The position numbers were made by a program, and so were the translations under genes. Below are positions 8,942-17,347 of a DNA stretch of 42,316 bases, piece after piece. Under the pieces are notes generated by a model. That model saw only the letters and a program-made list of their open reading frames with translations. It was not told the DNA's origin and ran no database searches. Origin of the DNA: Deltaproteobacteria bacterium (lineage in GTDB: Bacteria > Myxococcota_A > UBA796 > SXON01); assembly GCA_947486185.1 (NCBI GenBank), contig CANKTH010000036.1, positions 1 to 42,316 of the forward strand. Reading direction: 5' to 3'. Within the stretch, counting starts at the first letter, position 1. The number at the start of each line of letters is the position of its first letter.

Positions 8942-9629
8942 AAACCTCCACAAGCTGGCTAACGCCAAGGGCGGGGTGCCGCTTTCGTAAGCGCATTCGA
9001 GCGCGCTCTTCGCAGAGCCGGCGAAAACCGTCGGCCCCGACCACATTTCGGAGCTCACAAAGCTCGTCCGCGGCTTCCGCGAGGAGTCGCGGGTGTTCGT
9101 CCCCCAGCGCGAGCCAGAGCTCCTCAAAAAAGTGCGACGCAATCGTGAGCGCGGCGGGGAGGCGACGCTCTGGCGCCTCTACCGCCAGCCCGGTGAGCGT
9201 AGCCAGGGTGCGCTCCAAGAGCCGCTGTTCCGCGGCCTCTACGCGCGCCAGGAGCGCCCGAGGCAGGGGTTCCAGCTCGATCGCCGGCTGAGGGCGCCCT
9301 TGCCCCCGTAAGCGACGGCGGAGGGGGGCGTCGACGTCGGTGAGATGGAACGGGGTACGCGTACAACGCGCAATACGGCGCACCGCGACCTCCTCCACCG
9401 CCGCACACACCATCGCGGCCGGCACCCCCGCGCTCAACCACTCCACCAGGGCCGCGCCGTCGGGCGCCGACAAAAAGGGAGCCCCACCGCGAGCGAACAC
9501 GAAACAACGACGCACGATCTCTGCGGCCGGCGCCAGGACCTCAGGCACCGGCACCCCGCAGAGCCCCGCAGCGTCGATCGACGTGGTCATCGTGTCTGCT
9601 GAGGCAGGCTCGCGATTGTCTTCGATCAA
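8928..9629 (-). CDS. Helical protein paired with the DnaC-like ATPase
   Basis: This 233-residue protein is predicted mostly helical and begins at TTG 9629, preceded by GAGG at about 8 bp. The ATG at 9590 is an alternative. Residues about 45-85 (FVFARGGAPFLSAPDGAALVEWLSAGVPAAMVCAAVEEVAVRR) look like a short winged-helix or helical domain of the type in replication accessory proteins, with the pattern PFLSxxDxxLVxxWxxxGVPxxxVxxAI. The middle is rich in Leu/Glu helices, and the C-terminus ends in KRHPALGVSQLVEVYGG. Its stop overlaps the start of the DnaC-like gene, so the two are made together, reminiscent of DnaD/DnaI or DnaB/DnaI pairs in Gram-positives. That comparison is structural analogy, not recognised homology. 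Function unproven. Confidence 0.7.
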   Translation of the reverse strand: MIEDNREPASADTMTTSIDAAGLCGVPVPEVLAPAAEIVRRCFVFARGGAPFLSAPDGAALVEWLSAGVPAAMVCAAVEEVAVRRIARCTRTPFHLTDVDAPLRRRLRGQGRPQPAIELEPLPRALLARVEAAEQRLLERTLATLTGLAVEAPERRLPAALTIASHFFEELWLALGDEHPRLLAEAADELCELRNVVGADGFRRLCEERARMRLRKRHPALGVSQLVEVYGGA

Positions 9630-9748
9630 CCCAATATCCTCGACCGACTAAACGGCTGGTCTCGCGTCCCTTCGACGTGGCGTCCCCGCGGGCGTCGCCA
9701 GCCGGGGCGATTTCTATTATCCTCGCTCGCCACGATCAGGAGCCCCCG
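9630..9748 (+). promoter_or_regulatory. Divergent intergenic region with candidate -10 element
   Basis: This is the 119 bp between the divergently transcribed AAA+ partner gene and the exported acidic-protein gene. TATTAT at 9715-9720, in an unusually AT-rich patch for this genome, would put a transcript start about 20 nt before the plus-strand ATG. The expected -35 position (GCGTCG) does not match TTGACA, so the call is tentative. AGGAG at 9739-9743 is a good ribosome-binding site for the ATG at 9749. Confidence 0.3.
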
Positions 9749-10990
9749 ATGTCCCGCCGCGCCCTTGCCCTGCTGCTGTTGGCGGCCTCGATGCCCGCGT
9801 TCGCCGCCGATTCCAAGAAAAAGAAGGGGAGCGACGACAAAAAGGACGACCTTGACGATGTGCTCCAGGACCCGAGCGCCCTGCCGGAAGCGGGAGCCTT
9901 CGAGGAGGAGAAGGACGAAAACGACGTTCCGATTCCGGCGGCGCCCAAGCTCGAGGAGGACGGTGACGAGCCTCCCCAGGGCGACCCCGAGGACGACGAG
10001 TTCAAGCTCGACGACAACAAAGACGACGACATCGACTTCCGCGACGAGGACGACGCTCAGGGGGACACCAAACCGCGCGGCCCGGGGGAGGACACCGCCG
10101 CCCTCTACCGCGCCGCCAAGGACTCCGTAAAAGAGGCGCTCCCCCAAGAAGAGCTGATTGTCTGGGAAGAGTACCTCCAGAAGTATCCGAAGTCCCTGTT
10201 CCGGGATCGCGTCGAGACGCGGATGGACGAGCTCTCCGCGAGCCTGTTCGACGAGCGCGTGCCGGGCAGCGATCGCGGGGGTCGGCTCGTCGATGCGGGT
10301 AAGCGGGAGATCGACTTCGCCTCGCCGCTCCACTTGCCCGGCATCGACCCGCACAGTCGCTTGTCCGCGGGCATGCGGATGGGCAGCCAAGGCATCGCCG
10401 CCCTCGGCTATCTGCGGCTGGGTGTGGACTACGAGCACGCGTTCACGCGGGAATGGTCGGTACACGGGTCGGCCACCGCCGAAGGCGGCCCGCTCCTCGC
10501 CGTGGGCTCCCGCTACGCGCTGATCAAATCCGCCCGCACGAACTCCGTGCTGTCGGCGGGGCTCGACTTCAACCTGAGCTCAGTCGGCGCGTTGGGGTTG
10601 GGGCTCCAACCCAACATCGGCTTCGGGCAGCGATTTGACGTGAAGTCCGGCCTGGACGTCTACGCCGTCGCCGGCGGCACCTTCTTCGTGCCGTTCGGCT
10701 TCCCGCCCGCCTGGCGCTGGCTATACGGTCTCGGCGCTGAGTTCCGCCCCAGTGAAGTGGTCTATCTCACGATGGAGAACTCGCTCCAGCTCCAATACAC
10801 GGGCGCCGACGAGCACGAGGCCTTCGTGTTCGGCGCGCAGGCGATTGGCATGAAGTTCCGGGTCAAAAAACCCGATTCGCAGGGTCGCAACATGATGATG
10901 GTGGGCGCGAACGTCGGCATTCCGTACATGCGTCAGTACTGGTCCTTCTACGTGGGCGCGATCGGCCTGACGTTTGACTGGATGTTGTGA
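9749..10990 (+). CDS. Exported protein with acidic/lysine-rich N-terminus and beta-rich C-terminal half
   Basis: The ATG at 9749 gives a clear signal peptide (MSRRALALLLLAASMPAFA) after AGGAG at 5 bp; an upstream in-frame start would bury it. Mature length is about 394 residues. The first 110 mature residues are extremely charged: a KKKK cluster right after the cleavage site, then long Asp/Glu runs (DDKKDDLDDV, EEEKDEN, DDNKDDDIDFRDEDD), so this part is surely disordered. Residues about 115-170 are helical (ALYRAAKDSVKEALPQEELIVWEEYLQKYP). The rest shows alternating strands with aromatic girdles (YLRLGVDYEHAF, VYLTMENSLQLQYTG, YWSFYVGAIGLTFDWML), so it is a likely outer-membrane barrel. No family recognised. 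It is probably followed by the small exported gene at 11074. Confidence 0.75.
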   Translation: MSRRALALLLLAASMPAFAADSKKKKGSDDKKDDLDDVLQDPSALPEAGAFEEEKDENDVPIPAAPKLEEDGDEPPQGDPEDDEFKLDDNKDDDIDFRDEDDAQGDTKPRGPGEDTAALYRAAKDSVKEALPQEELIVWEEYLQKYPKSLFRDRVETRMDELSASLFDERVPGSDRGGRLVDAGKREIDFASPLHLPGIDPHSRLSAGMRMGSQGIAALGYLRLGVDYEHAFTREWSVHGSATAEGGPLLAVGSRYALIKSARTNSVLSAGLDFNLSSVGALGLGLQPNIGFGQRFDVKSGLDVYAVAGGTFFVPFGFPPAWRWLYGLGAEFRPSEVVYLTMENSLQLQYTGADEHEAFVFGAQAIGMKFRVKKPDSQGRNMMMVGANVGIPYMRQYWSFYVGAIGLTFDWML

Positions 10991-11073
10991 AGATTTCGGC
11001 GCGGCGCGCGTAAAAGCTCGGGCGCCATGGCGCACGCGAGCGGCCCGCCAAACCTGTTTTCCCCGGAGTCCCG

Positions 11074-11490
11074 ATGTTGCTGACCCTCCTCACCGCCCTC
11101 GCTCTCGCGGCGCCGACCGCGACCAAACGTGCAGGATCCGCCGACGGGGCGCCCAAGATCGCGAGAGACGGCGCGGCGACGACGGTCGAAGCACGCACCG
11201 CGCCCGGGGTGACGCCCGCGACCCTCGCCAGCACCTCCGAAGAAGCCTGGGCCACCTTCCCCACGACCCGCGCCGGGAAGTCCATCACCGCCACGGTGAA
11301 GTGTAGGAACGGGATCGCGTGCTCCGTCTACGACGGGAACACCAAGATTGGCGCCGCCACCATCCAGCCTATCCAGACTGGCGGCTTCACCCTCAACTCC
11401 AGCCTCTCGGACGGTGGTCTCAACATCAACGTGGCCGCGACCTGGATGCCAGAAAAGAACATCGCAGACATGGTCAAGCTGACCCACTGA
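11074..11490 (+). CDS. Small exported protein of unknown function
   Basis: This 138-residue protein begins MLLTLLTALALAAPTATK, a signal peptide with probable cleavage after ALA or AAP. GGAG lies 5 bp upstream of the ATG. Mature residues 20-60 are Ala/Thr/Arg-rich. Residues 65-130 form a compact beta-type domain with two cysteines in KCRNGIACSVYDGNTK, placed so as to form a disulphide, followed by TGGFTLNSSLSDGGLNINVAATW. No family recognised. Its stop codon TGA abuts the stop of the convergent radical SAM gene with no gap (TGATCA), leaving no room for a terminator. It lies 83 bp after the preceding exported protein and may share its transcript. Confidence 0.65.
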   Translation: MLLTLLTALALAAPTATKRAGSADGAPKIARDGAATTVEARTAPGVTPATLASTSEEAWATFPTTRAGKSITATVKCRNGIACSVYDGNTKIGAATIQPIQTGGFTLNSSLSDGGLNINVAATWMPEKNIADMVKLTH

Positions 11491-13122
11491 TCACACCCCG
11501 GGCACCAGGTCGAGCGGCCGGGTGAGCATCGGGCCCGACACCAGATCGCGACGACGGGTGTTCTCGATGTGCAGGCCGCGGAAGCGCTCAAACTCGGGCG
11601 GGATCACGCCGCCCGCCGACGAGAAGTCCTTCCGCCAGGGGCGCGACGGGTCTGGGTCGTAGTAGGCGAAGTGTTCGGGCCAGTGTTGGAAATCCATCAC
11701 CGGGCCTTCGTTGTAGCTGTTGTAGACGCGCTCGTACATCTCCCGCATCGCCTGATCCGAGACGCCGTTGTAGTTGAGGAACTCGTCCCGATGAAGGGCC
11801 TCTTCTACGGCGAGCCACTGCAGATGCCGACGCTCGTCCGCGATGATGCCGCTCTCCTTGGCCTGTGTGTAGACCGAGGTCCCGGGCATCGCTGAGAGGT
11901 ATTTGACCCGAGTGATGCTTTGGTTCTTCTCGGCCCAACTGGCGGTGTGGTCCATCGAGCGGGGCGTCTCGTTCGGCAGGCCCACGATGATGAGGCCGCC
12001 GAACCGGAGCCCGGCGTCAGTGGTGAGCCGATAGGCCCGCTCTGCGAGGTTCTCAGTCGATCCTTTGCGGGCGTCCTTGAGCGCGTCGGGAGTCAGTGAC
12101 TCCACGCCGTAAAGTACGATGTCGCAGCCCGCCCGTTTCATCGCCGCGAGAATCTCGGGATCGACGTCCGCACACCGCGTGAGGCAGGTCCAGCGGAGAT
12201 CGAACTCGGAGATGACGTCGCAGATGGCGAGGGTGCGTTTCTTGTTGGATGTGAAGGTCAGGTCCACAAAGAAGATGAACTTGATCTGATAGGTCTCTTT
12301 CAGGTACTTCAGCTCGGAGCGCAGCTTCTCGGGGCTCTTCTCGCGCAGCTGGGGCGTGGTGCGGTAACAGAAGGAGCAGTCCATCTTGCAGCCGCGGCTG
12401 TGCGAGGAGATGATCTGCGGCTGCAGGCCACGTGGGTCCTTCGCCTGCGGCCACAACGACAGGTTCATATTAGGCAAAGCGTCGAGATTGAGCATCTGAC
12501 CACGCGCCGCAGTGCGCTTGACCTCCCCGTCCGAGCTTCGATACCAGATGCCGTTGATCTGGGGAGCGCGAGACATGAGCGCGTCGTCGGTGATCGCGTC
12601 CATCACCTCGAGGATGGTCAGCTCACCCTCTGAAATCACCGCAACATCCGCGCGGGTCTCCCGCATGAAGACGTGAGGGACCGAAGTCACGAGCGAGCCG
12701 CCGAGGAGCACAATCTTGTCAGGGTGTTTGGCCTTGAACTGGTTTACAAGCTCCTCGACCCACGGGTAGTTGTCCTCGAAGGTGGCCACACCCAACACAT
12801 CGGTGTCCACCTCCGCCTCCCGCAGGGCGGTCTCGAGCGGCGTGCGGTCATAACGAACATCGACGATACGCACCGGATAACCGGCGTTCTCCAGGACCGA
12901 CGCGATGTAGGTGACCCCCTCGTACGGGGAGGTCAGGAAGAACTCCCAACCCCGGGGCATGGAGAACGGGGACGGCCCCACCATGAGCGTGACCCTCGGC
13001 TTCGTACGGTCCGTCCCTGTTGGCGACCGGGACTCCTCTGCGAGGCGATCCATCAGCGCGAGATCCCGAGCTGTCCCGGCACGGACATAGAGCTCGGGGC
13101 TCAGGGAGGGCTGGTAGGCCAT
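11491..13122 (-). CDS. B12-binding-domain radical SAM protein
   Basis: This protein of about 543 residues has the order typical of cobalamin-binding-domain radical SAM enzymes. A Rossmann-like N-terminal domain (YEGVTYIASVLENAGYPVRIVDV ... KIVLLGGSLVTSVPHVFM ... ADVAVISEGE) is followed by the radical SAM barrel with the [4Fe-4S] motif RGCKMDCSFCYR (CxxxCxxC). The DxHxxG motif for lower-axial cobalamin binding is not seen, as in many members. Barrel motifs such as IVLYGVESLTPD and GGLIIVGLPNET follow. Two ATGs lie 6 bp apart at 13128 and 13122; the second is preferred because AAGG sits 9 bp before it and only 3 bp before the first. Substrate unknown; such enzymes methylate or rearrange unactivated carbons in lipids, cofactors or natural products. 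Confidence 0.88.
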   Translation of the reverse strand: MAYQPSLSPELYVRAGTARDLALMDRLAEESRSPTGTDRTKPRVTLMVGPSPFSMPRGWEFFLTSPYEGVTYIASVLENAGYPVRIVDVRYDRTPLETALREAEVDTDVLGVATFEDNYPWVEELVNQFKAKHPDKIVLLGGSLVTSVPHVFMRETRADVAVISEGELTILEVMDAITDDALMSRAPQINGIWYRSSDGEVKRTAARGQMLNLDALPNMNLSLWPQAKDPRGLQPQIISSHSRGCKMDCSFCYRTTPQLREKSPEKLRSELKYLKETYQIKFIFFVDLTFTSNKKRTLAICDVISEFDLRWTCLTRCADVDPEILAAMKRAGCDIVLYGVESLTPDALKDARKGSTENLAERAYRLTTDAGLRFGGLIIVGLPNETPRSMDHTASWAEKNQSITRVKYLSAMPGTSVYTQAKESGIIADERRHLQWLAVEEALHRDEFLNYNGVSDQAMREMYERVYNSYNEGPVMDFQHWPEHFAYYDPDPSRPWRKDFSSAGGVIPPEFERFRGLHIENTRRRDLVSGPMLTRPLDLVPGV

Positions 13123-13295
13123 GGTCATCCACCTTCGGTTGCCCCAGGCTACCGGGCACTGCCCCCAACGTCAACGGGCAGCGACGATCCCACCCCCGCG
13201 GCGCGTTGTTTGGTGAGCTAGATGACCGCGCCGGCGCGTGCGGCGCACGTAGTCGTATAGATCAGGATTTCAGCCCCTCGCAGCCCGCCCGCGGT

Positions 13296-13880
13296 TCACG
13301 CGTCCTCAGCCTCGCCGGGGCTCTCGGCGTCTTCGTCTCCTTCGTCTTCTTCGTCGTCGCGGCTCTCATCCGCCGGAAGCAGTGGACCGTGTTTGCGGAA
13401 CTCTGCGAGGAACGCGAGCGATCGCGGCTCGGCCCGGTCGACGTACAACACGCCGTCGAGGTGGTCGCACTCGTGCTGCACCACGCGCGCCGACCAGCCG
13501 CGCGCTTCAAAAGCCAGGGGCATCCCGCCACGATCCAGGGCGTCCACGCGCACGGCGTCAGGCCGCTCCACACGACCGCGGAGCCCCGTTACCGAGAGGC
13601 AACCTTCGTAGCCCGCGGTGGTCTGGTCGGTGATCGGCGCGACAACGGGGTTGATCAGAAAAAAGGGCTCGTCATCCCCGGCAAACTGAATGACCACCAC
13701 CCGCCGGCTCTCGTGGACCTGGGGGGCGGCGAGGCCAAGGCCGTCGTAGGCGTACATCGTCTCAAGGAGATCATCGCAAAAGCGTTGGAATTCGGGGGTG
13801 GGGATGTCGGAGGGGGCGACGGGAGCCGCGACCCGCCGAAGCACCGGGTGACCGAGCTGGGCGACCTTGAGTATTGCCAT
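13296..13880 (-). CDS. def: Peptide deformylase
   Basis: This 194-residue metalloenzyme removes the formyl group from the initiator methionine of nascent proteins in the cytoplasm. All three family motifs are present and intact: GLGLAAPQV (47-55), EGCLS (92-96, metal ligand C94) and QHECDHLDG (135-143, ligands H136 and H140, catalytic E137). The body matches the usual 165-180 aa. The C-terminal extension of about 25 residues (DDEEDEGDEDAE...) is acidic and low in complexity, which is uncommon, and probably disordered. Unlike the classic def-fmt pair, no formyltransferase gene is adjacent. It sits between the OmpA-domain gene (78 bp upstream) and the radical SAM gene (173 bp downstream), all on the minus strand. 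Confidence 0.95.
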   Translation of the reverse strand: MAILKVAQLGHPVLRRVAAPVAPSDIPTPEFQRFCDDLLETMYAYDGLGLAAPQVHESRRVVVIQFAGDDEPFFLINPVVAPITDQTTAGYEGCLSVTGLRGRVERPDAVRVDALDRGGMPLAFEARGWSARVVQHECDHLDGVLYVDRAEPRSLAFLAEFRKHGPLLPADESRDDEEDEGDEDAESPGEAEDA

Positions 13881-13958
13881 AGCCGGCGCCTAACCTCGTC
13901 TCGTAGCGAGGGCATCCTCTGCGCCGAAAAGCTGCCTACCCCGCCAGATCATCACCGA

Positions 13959-15929
13959 TCAGGGAACGCAGTCCACCACCGCCCGACGGTTCCGGCGACG
14001 CCCCGCGGGGGAGCTGTCAGACGCCTCGGGCACCGAGCTCCCGACGCTCCGGAGCGTCACGCGCGCGTGATCGACCCCCGCGTCCACCAGGAGCGAGCGG
14101 ACGGCCTCGGCCCGAGCAAGCCCGAGCGCCTCGTTCACCTCCGTTGATCCGAGGGCACAGGCGTGGCCGGTGACCCGCAGCTGCGGGCAGCTCTTGACCC
14201 ACGCGGGCGGCGCCGAGGCGCTGATCGGCACCACGTCGTTCAGTGAAAAATGAAGCTCCCAGCTCAACCCAGCGAAGTCCTGCCGCGAGCCTGACGTGGC
14301 CGCCCCCCCCGATCCGAGCGCGGGAGACGTCGGGGCAGCCGACGCGGCGGGCGCGGCCGCGGCGGCGGTCCCAGAGGCGGCGTCGGCGGTCCCGGAGGCA
14401 GCGACCGGGTCAGGAGCGGGAACACTTCCGGGGGCACTCACGGGGGCAGAGGCGACGGCGCCTGCTGGCGGCGCCGCTCCATCGACCACGCGCGGGATCT
14501 CTGCTTGTGAGCAACCACGGAGCGCTACCGCCGCGGAGAGTGCGAGCAGGAGCATGACGCCCGCCGCGGCGCCCACGGCGATGCCCCATACCGCAGGCGG
14601 CGGGGACGAGCGCCTCGACTTGGGCAGGAGCGCCGGCCGCGGCGTTCCGACCGGTGTACGTACCGCGTCCGCCGGCCATGGAGGCAGAGTAGCGGGGGCG
14701 CGGGCGCGCGACTCTGGCAACGTACGCGGAGAAGCATGCGCGGGTGGCGCCCCGGCATCGGACGGCGGCTGGGGAACCACCGACACGCCCGACTCACTCG
14801 CAGCGGGCGGTGCCACCGGTGCCGGAAACTTGGATTCAAGCTCTGACTTCGGGGGGGACGCGGGCGGCACGGGCCGCGGGAACTCCGAGCCTTGCGCCTC
14901 CGCCCGGACCGGTTTGGGCCGCTTTCCGGACCGTTCAGCCCCCGAACGAAGCGCGGCAGGCGGCTCTGCCGAGGCGGGAGGCGCGGACGCGCGCAGCTCG
15001 GGAGTCGCGTCGGCGAGCGTCCGGAGCGGCGCGGGGCGCACCCCCGACCGCTCGTCGGCGGGCGGAAGACTTGCCCGCGGCGGGGGAATCACCGGTGAGC
15101 CCGACGATTCGGCCGCTCCCTGCGCCCCAGGCACGGGGGGGTACACGCCCGAGGGGTGGGCCTCGACGTCCCCCGACCCTGGCAGGGGCGACTCCGGCGG
15201 AATGCCCGGTGAATCCTGCCGCTCCGTGGGGGAGGGTGGCTGCTGGCGCAAGCTGGCCAGGGCGCGGGCGCGCGGGCGGATGCCCGAGCTCTCCAGCGGT
15301 ACGAGGGACGGCCCCGCCGAAAGGGGCGAGGGTAGCACGACCGAAGCCGGCCCCTCTCTCACCGGGTCGGAGGCGGGCGCCCGTACCGACGCGACACGCA
15401 CCGAGGCGATCTCGGGCTCTGGCGCGCGCTCCGCCTGGGGATCGCCCAGGGAGACAGAAAAAGGAGCCTCCTCCGAAAGCTCATCTGGCACCCCCGCGAG
15501 GGCGAACATCGGGGTGTCCGACGCCTCCTCCACGTCGGCTATGAGCGGCGCAGGCGCGGCAGGGCGCGGCGCGGCGGCGGGCGGTTCCGGATCGCCATCG
15601 GCAGAGAGCAGGTCTACCCTCCGGTCTTCGTGCGCCACCTCGACGTCGTGCGCGCGATCGAGCGGCGACATCAGAGCGGAGCTGGCGACCACGTGGACCT
15701 CAAACGCGGTGGGCTCGTCGGGAATGGCCAGCAGCCCGGCAAACGCCCGCGGATCGCCACCAGGCTCCCCCCCTACTTCCGAGGGCTCATCTGGGATCTC
15801 GGAAAAATCGTCGTCGAGCATCTCGCCGGCCGTCGCGCCTACATCGAGGACGGCCTCGGGGGCTTCGTCCGGCACCACATCGTCCTGTCCTGAACGACTG
15901 GAGCGGCCCGGACGAGGTTCATCGGCCAA
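13959..15929 (-). CDS. Proline-rich single-span protein with C-terminal OmpA-like domain
   Basis: This protein is about 656 residues long if started at TTG 15929, which is preceded by GGAGG at 5 bp and gives MADEPRPGRSSRSGQDD. An earlier open stretch to 16088 is Arg-rich and unlikely to be coding. Residues 1-440 are Pro/Ala/Ser-rich, probably cytoplasmic and disordered, and carry two repeated motifs: [IV]PDE[PAL] near residues 19, 45, 69 and 147, and SGxRPxPxR-like near 214, 295 and 334. A transmembrane span (WGIAVGAAAGVMLLLALSAAV) lies at about 446-470. After an Ala/Pro linker comes an OmpA/MotB-type domain (NEALGLARAEAVRSLL and the terminal NRRAVV). The Asp that binds diaminopimelate in TDxxGS is replaced by Cys (near 591), while the conserved Arg remains. 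Likely role: links peptidoglycan to a cytoplasmic partner (inferred). Confidence 0.75.
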   Translation of the reverse strand: MADEPRPGRSSRSGQDDVVPDEAPEAVLDVGATAGEMLDDDFSEIPDEPSEVGGEPGGDPRAFAGLLAIPDEPTAFEVHVVASSALMSPLDRAHDVEVAHEDRRVDLLSADGDPEPPAAAPRPAAPAPLIADVEEASDTPMFALAGVPDELSEEAPFSVSLGDPQAERAPEPEIASVRVASVRAPASDPVREGPASVVLPSPLSAGPSLVPLESSGIRPRARALASLRQQPPSPTERQDSPGIPPESPLPGSGDVEAHPSGVYPPVPGAQGAAESSGSPVIPPPRASLPPADERSGVRPAPLRTLADATPELRASAPPASAEPPAALRSGAERSGKRPKPVRAEAQGSEFPRPVPPASPPKSELESKFPAPVAPPAASESGVSVVPQPPSDAGAPPAHASPRTLPESRARAPATLPPWPADAVRTPVGTPRPALLPKSRRSSPPPAVWGIAVGAAAGVMLLLALSAAVALRGCSQAEIPRVVDGAAPPAGAVASAPVSAPGSVPAPDPVAASGTADAASGTAAAAAPAASAAPTSPALGSGGAATSGSRQDFAGLSWELHFSLNDVVPISASAPPAWVKSCPQLRVTGHACALGSTEVNEALGLARAEAVRSLLVDAGVDHARVTLRSVGSSVPEASDSSPAGRRRNRRAVVDCVP

Positions 15930-16100
15930 AACAGCCTCCGGATGCCGCTGCGTGGAGTCCGCGAGGACAACTCCCCGTGTCGGATGAACCGCCCCCGCCG
16001 CTCCGACTGATCCCCTGCATTCGCTCGCACGACCCCAACCGGATCTCCGCTCGTGACCGGGGCGTATCGCGCGGACAGGCCCGCGCACAGGGATGCGTCT

Positions 16101-17111
16101 CTACAGGCCGCGCCGCGGCTCTCCGTGACCGCTGCACACAGAGGCCCCGAGGAGCTTGTAAAGCACGCGCATCCCCACGTTCCCATCCCATTCGCTCGGC
16201 CCAACTTCGTCGAGATCGAAACCCACAATCTTCCGCTGGCGCGACAGCGTCACCAACAAGCCCGTCAGCTCCCGAAAACTCAATCCGCCGGGGACCGGAG
16301 TCCCCGTTCCCGGGCACAAGGCCGGGTCCAGCCCATCGATGTCGAGCGAGATCCAGACCAACGGCGGCAGCGCGTCGACAATCTGCTGCACGACCGCCTG
16401 CCAGGGCCGCCCTTCGGCGGCGGCGGAGGCCAGATCGCGGTCATAGAAGCTCACCACCCTAGGCGACAAGGCGCGCGCCAGCGCCACTTCGGCGGCGCCG
16501 ACGTCGCGCACCCCGACCTGCACCACCCGCGCGACGCCCGGGAGCCGGTGAAGGACGTTGTGGAAGATGCTGGCGTGCGACCATACAAAGCCTTCGTAGG
16601 CATCCCGAAGGTCCGCGTGCGCGTCGATATGGAGCACCCCGATGCCGGGGTGGAGCTCAGAGACCGCCTGCATCGCCCCAAACGGTACCGAGTGGTCGCC
16701 ACCGACGATCGCCGGGATCTTTCCTGCGAGCAGGATCCTGCGGGTGACCGAGTGCACCCAGCCGTTGACCCGCTCTCCCAGCTGATTGACCCGGCGGAGC
16801 GCGTCAGCGTCCTCGTCGCCCGCGATCACCGCGAGCGCGTCGGGCTCCGCCTCCAGATCCAGCGCCCGAAGCTCTGGATCCTCTGGGAGCATCGCGATCC
16901 CCTGCTCCCAGAAGGCGCCGAAGTCCACGTCGAAGAGGTCGAGCTGCGCCGACGCCTCGGAGATCGCCCGGGGCCCGTCGCGCGTGCCACGCCGGTACGA
17001 TGTGGTGGCCTGCCACGGCACGGCGACAACCACCGCCCGTGCGGCGTCGACAGTGAACGGAAGGCCATATAGGGAGCCCGGCGCGGCGGGAGCATCAGGG
17101 TCGAAGTCCAT
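16101..17111 (-). CDS. Ureohydrolase, agmatinase/arginase family
   Basis: This protein of about 336 residues (ATG 17111; an upstream in-frame start would overlap the preceding gene) belongs to the arginase/agmatinase/formiminoglutamase superfamily, which hydrolyses guanidino groups to urea with a binuclear Mn centre. The ligand motifs are complete: GGDHS (H140), DAHADLRDAYEG (D163, H165, D167) and SLDIDGLDP (D257, D259). PGTGTPVPGGLS follows, as in agmatinases. Length is slightly above the usual 300-320. The motif set favours agmatinase (agmatine to putrescine plus urea), but arginase, guanidinase or other substrates cannot be excluded without the specificity loop. It lies 11 bp downstream of a small membrane protein. 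No decarboxylase (speA) is nearby. Confidence 0.88.
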   Translation of the reverse strand: MDFDPDAPAAPGSLYGLPFTVDAARAVVVAVPWQATTSYRRGTRDGPRAISEASAQLDLFDVDFGAFWEQGIAMLPEDPELRALDLEAEPDALAVIAGDEDADALRRVNQLGERVNGWVHSVTRRILLAGKIPAIVGGDHSVPFGAMQAVSELHPGIGVLHIDAHADLRDAYEGFVWSHASIFHNVLHRLPGVARVVQVGVRDVGAAEVALARALSPRVVSFYDRDLASAAAEGRPWQAVVQQIVDALPPLVWISLDIDGLDPALCPGTGTPVPGGLSFRELTGLLVTLSRQRKIVGFDLDEVGPSEWDGNVGMRVLYKLLGASVCSGHGEPRRGL

Positions 17112-17122
17112 CGCAGGGACGC

Positions 17123-17347
17123 TTATCCTTCCGCGCGGCGCCGGAGGTACCACCGAAGGTCACGCGCCAGAAAAAGCAACCCTACCGCCAATAACAGCAA
17201 CACCGTCGCTCGCCCCTGCTCAGCGGGCGACGGCCCGGCAACCGATGCGAGGAAGGGAAACAGCCAGATCTCCCCTTCGCCGTGGGAGTTCTGGAGGCCC
17301 ACCCAGCCGGCGGCCCCGAGGAAGGTCGCGGCGGCGAGAAATCGCAC
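17123..17347 (-). CDS. Small two-span membrane protein
   Basis: This 74-residue protein begins at a GTG two codons after nothing but the upstream stop (TGA-GTG), so it is translationally coupled to the gluzincin gene. Residues 1-18 (MRFLAAATFLGAAGWVGL) and 47-63 (ATVLLLLAVGLLFLARDL) are membrane spans, joined by a loop of about 28 residues containing GEGEIWLFPF. The C-terminus is basic (RWYLRRRAEG), so it likely faces the cytoplasm with the loop outside. No family recognised. The agmatinase-like gene starts 11 bp after its stop, so the three are likely one transcript. Function unknown. Confidence 0.6.
   Translation of the reverse strand: MRFLAAATFLGAAGWVGLQNSHGEGEIWLFPFLASVAGPSPAEQGRATVLLLLAVGLLFLARDLRWYLRRRAEG

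Noticed and set aside
13123..13295. Possible tRNA or small RNA in the gap between the radical SAM and deformylase genes
   Set aside because: GC-rich self-complementary patches exist but no cloverleaf with a T-loop GGTTCRANNCC in the right place, and no clear ends.
14296..15987. 563-codon plus-strand open frame opposite the OmpA-domain gene
   Set aside because: Its translation is Gly/Ser/Ala/Thr low-complexity with no fold-like pattern. It is an antisense effect of Pro/Ala-rich GC-rich coding sequence on the minus strand, which has an OmpA domain, a membrane span and a good ribosome-binding site.
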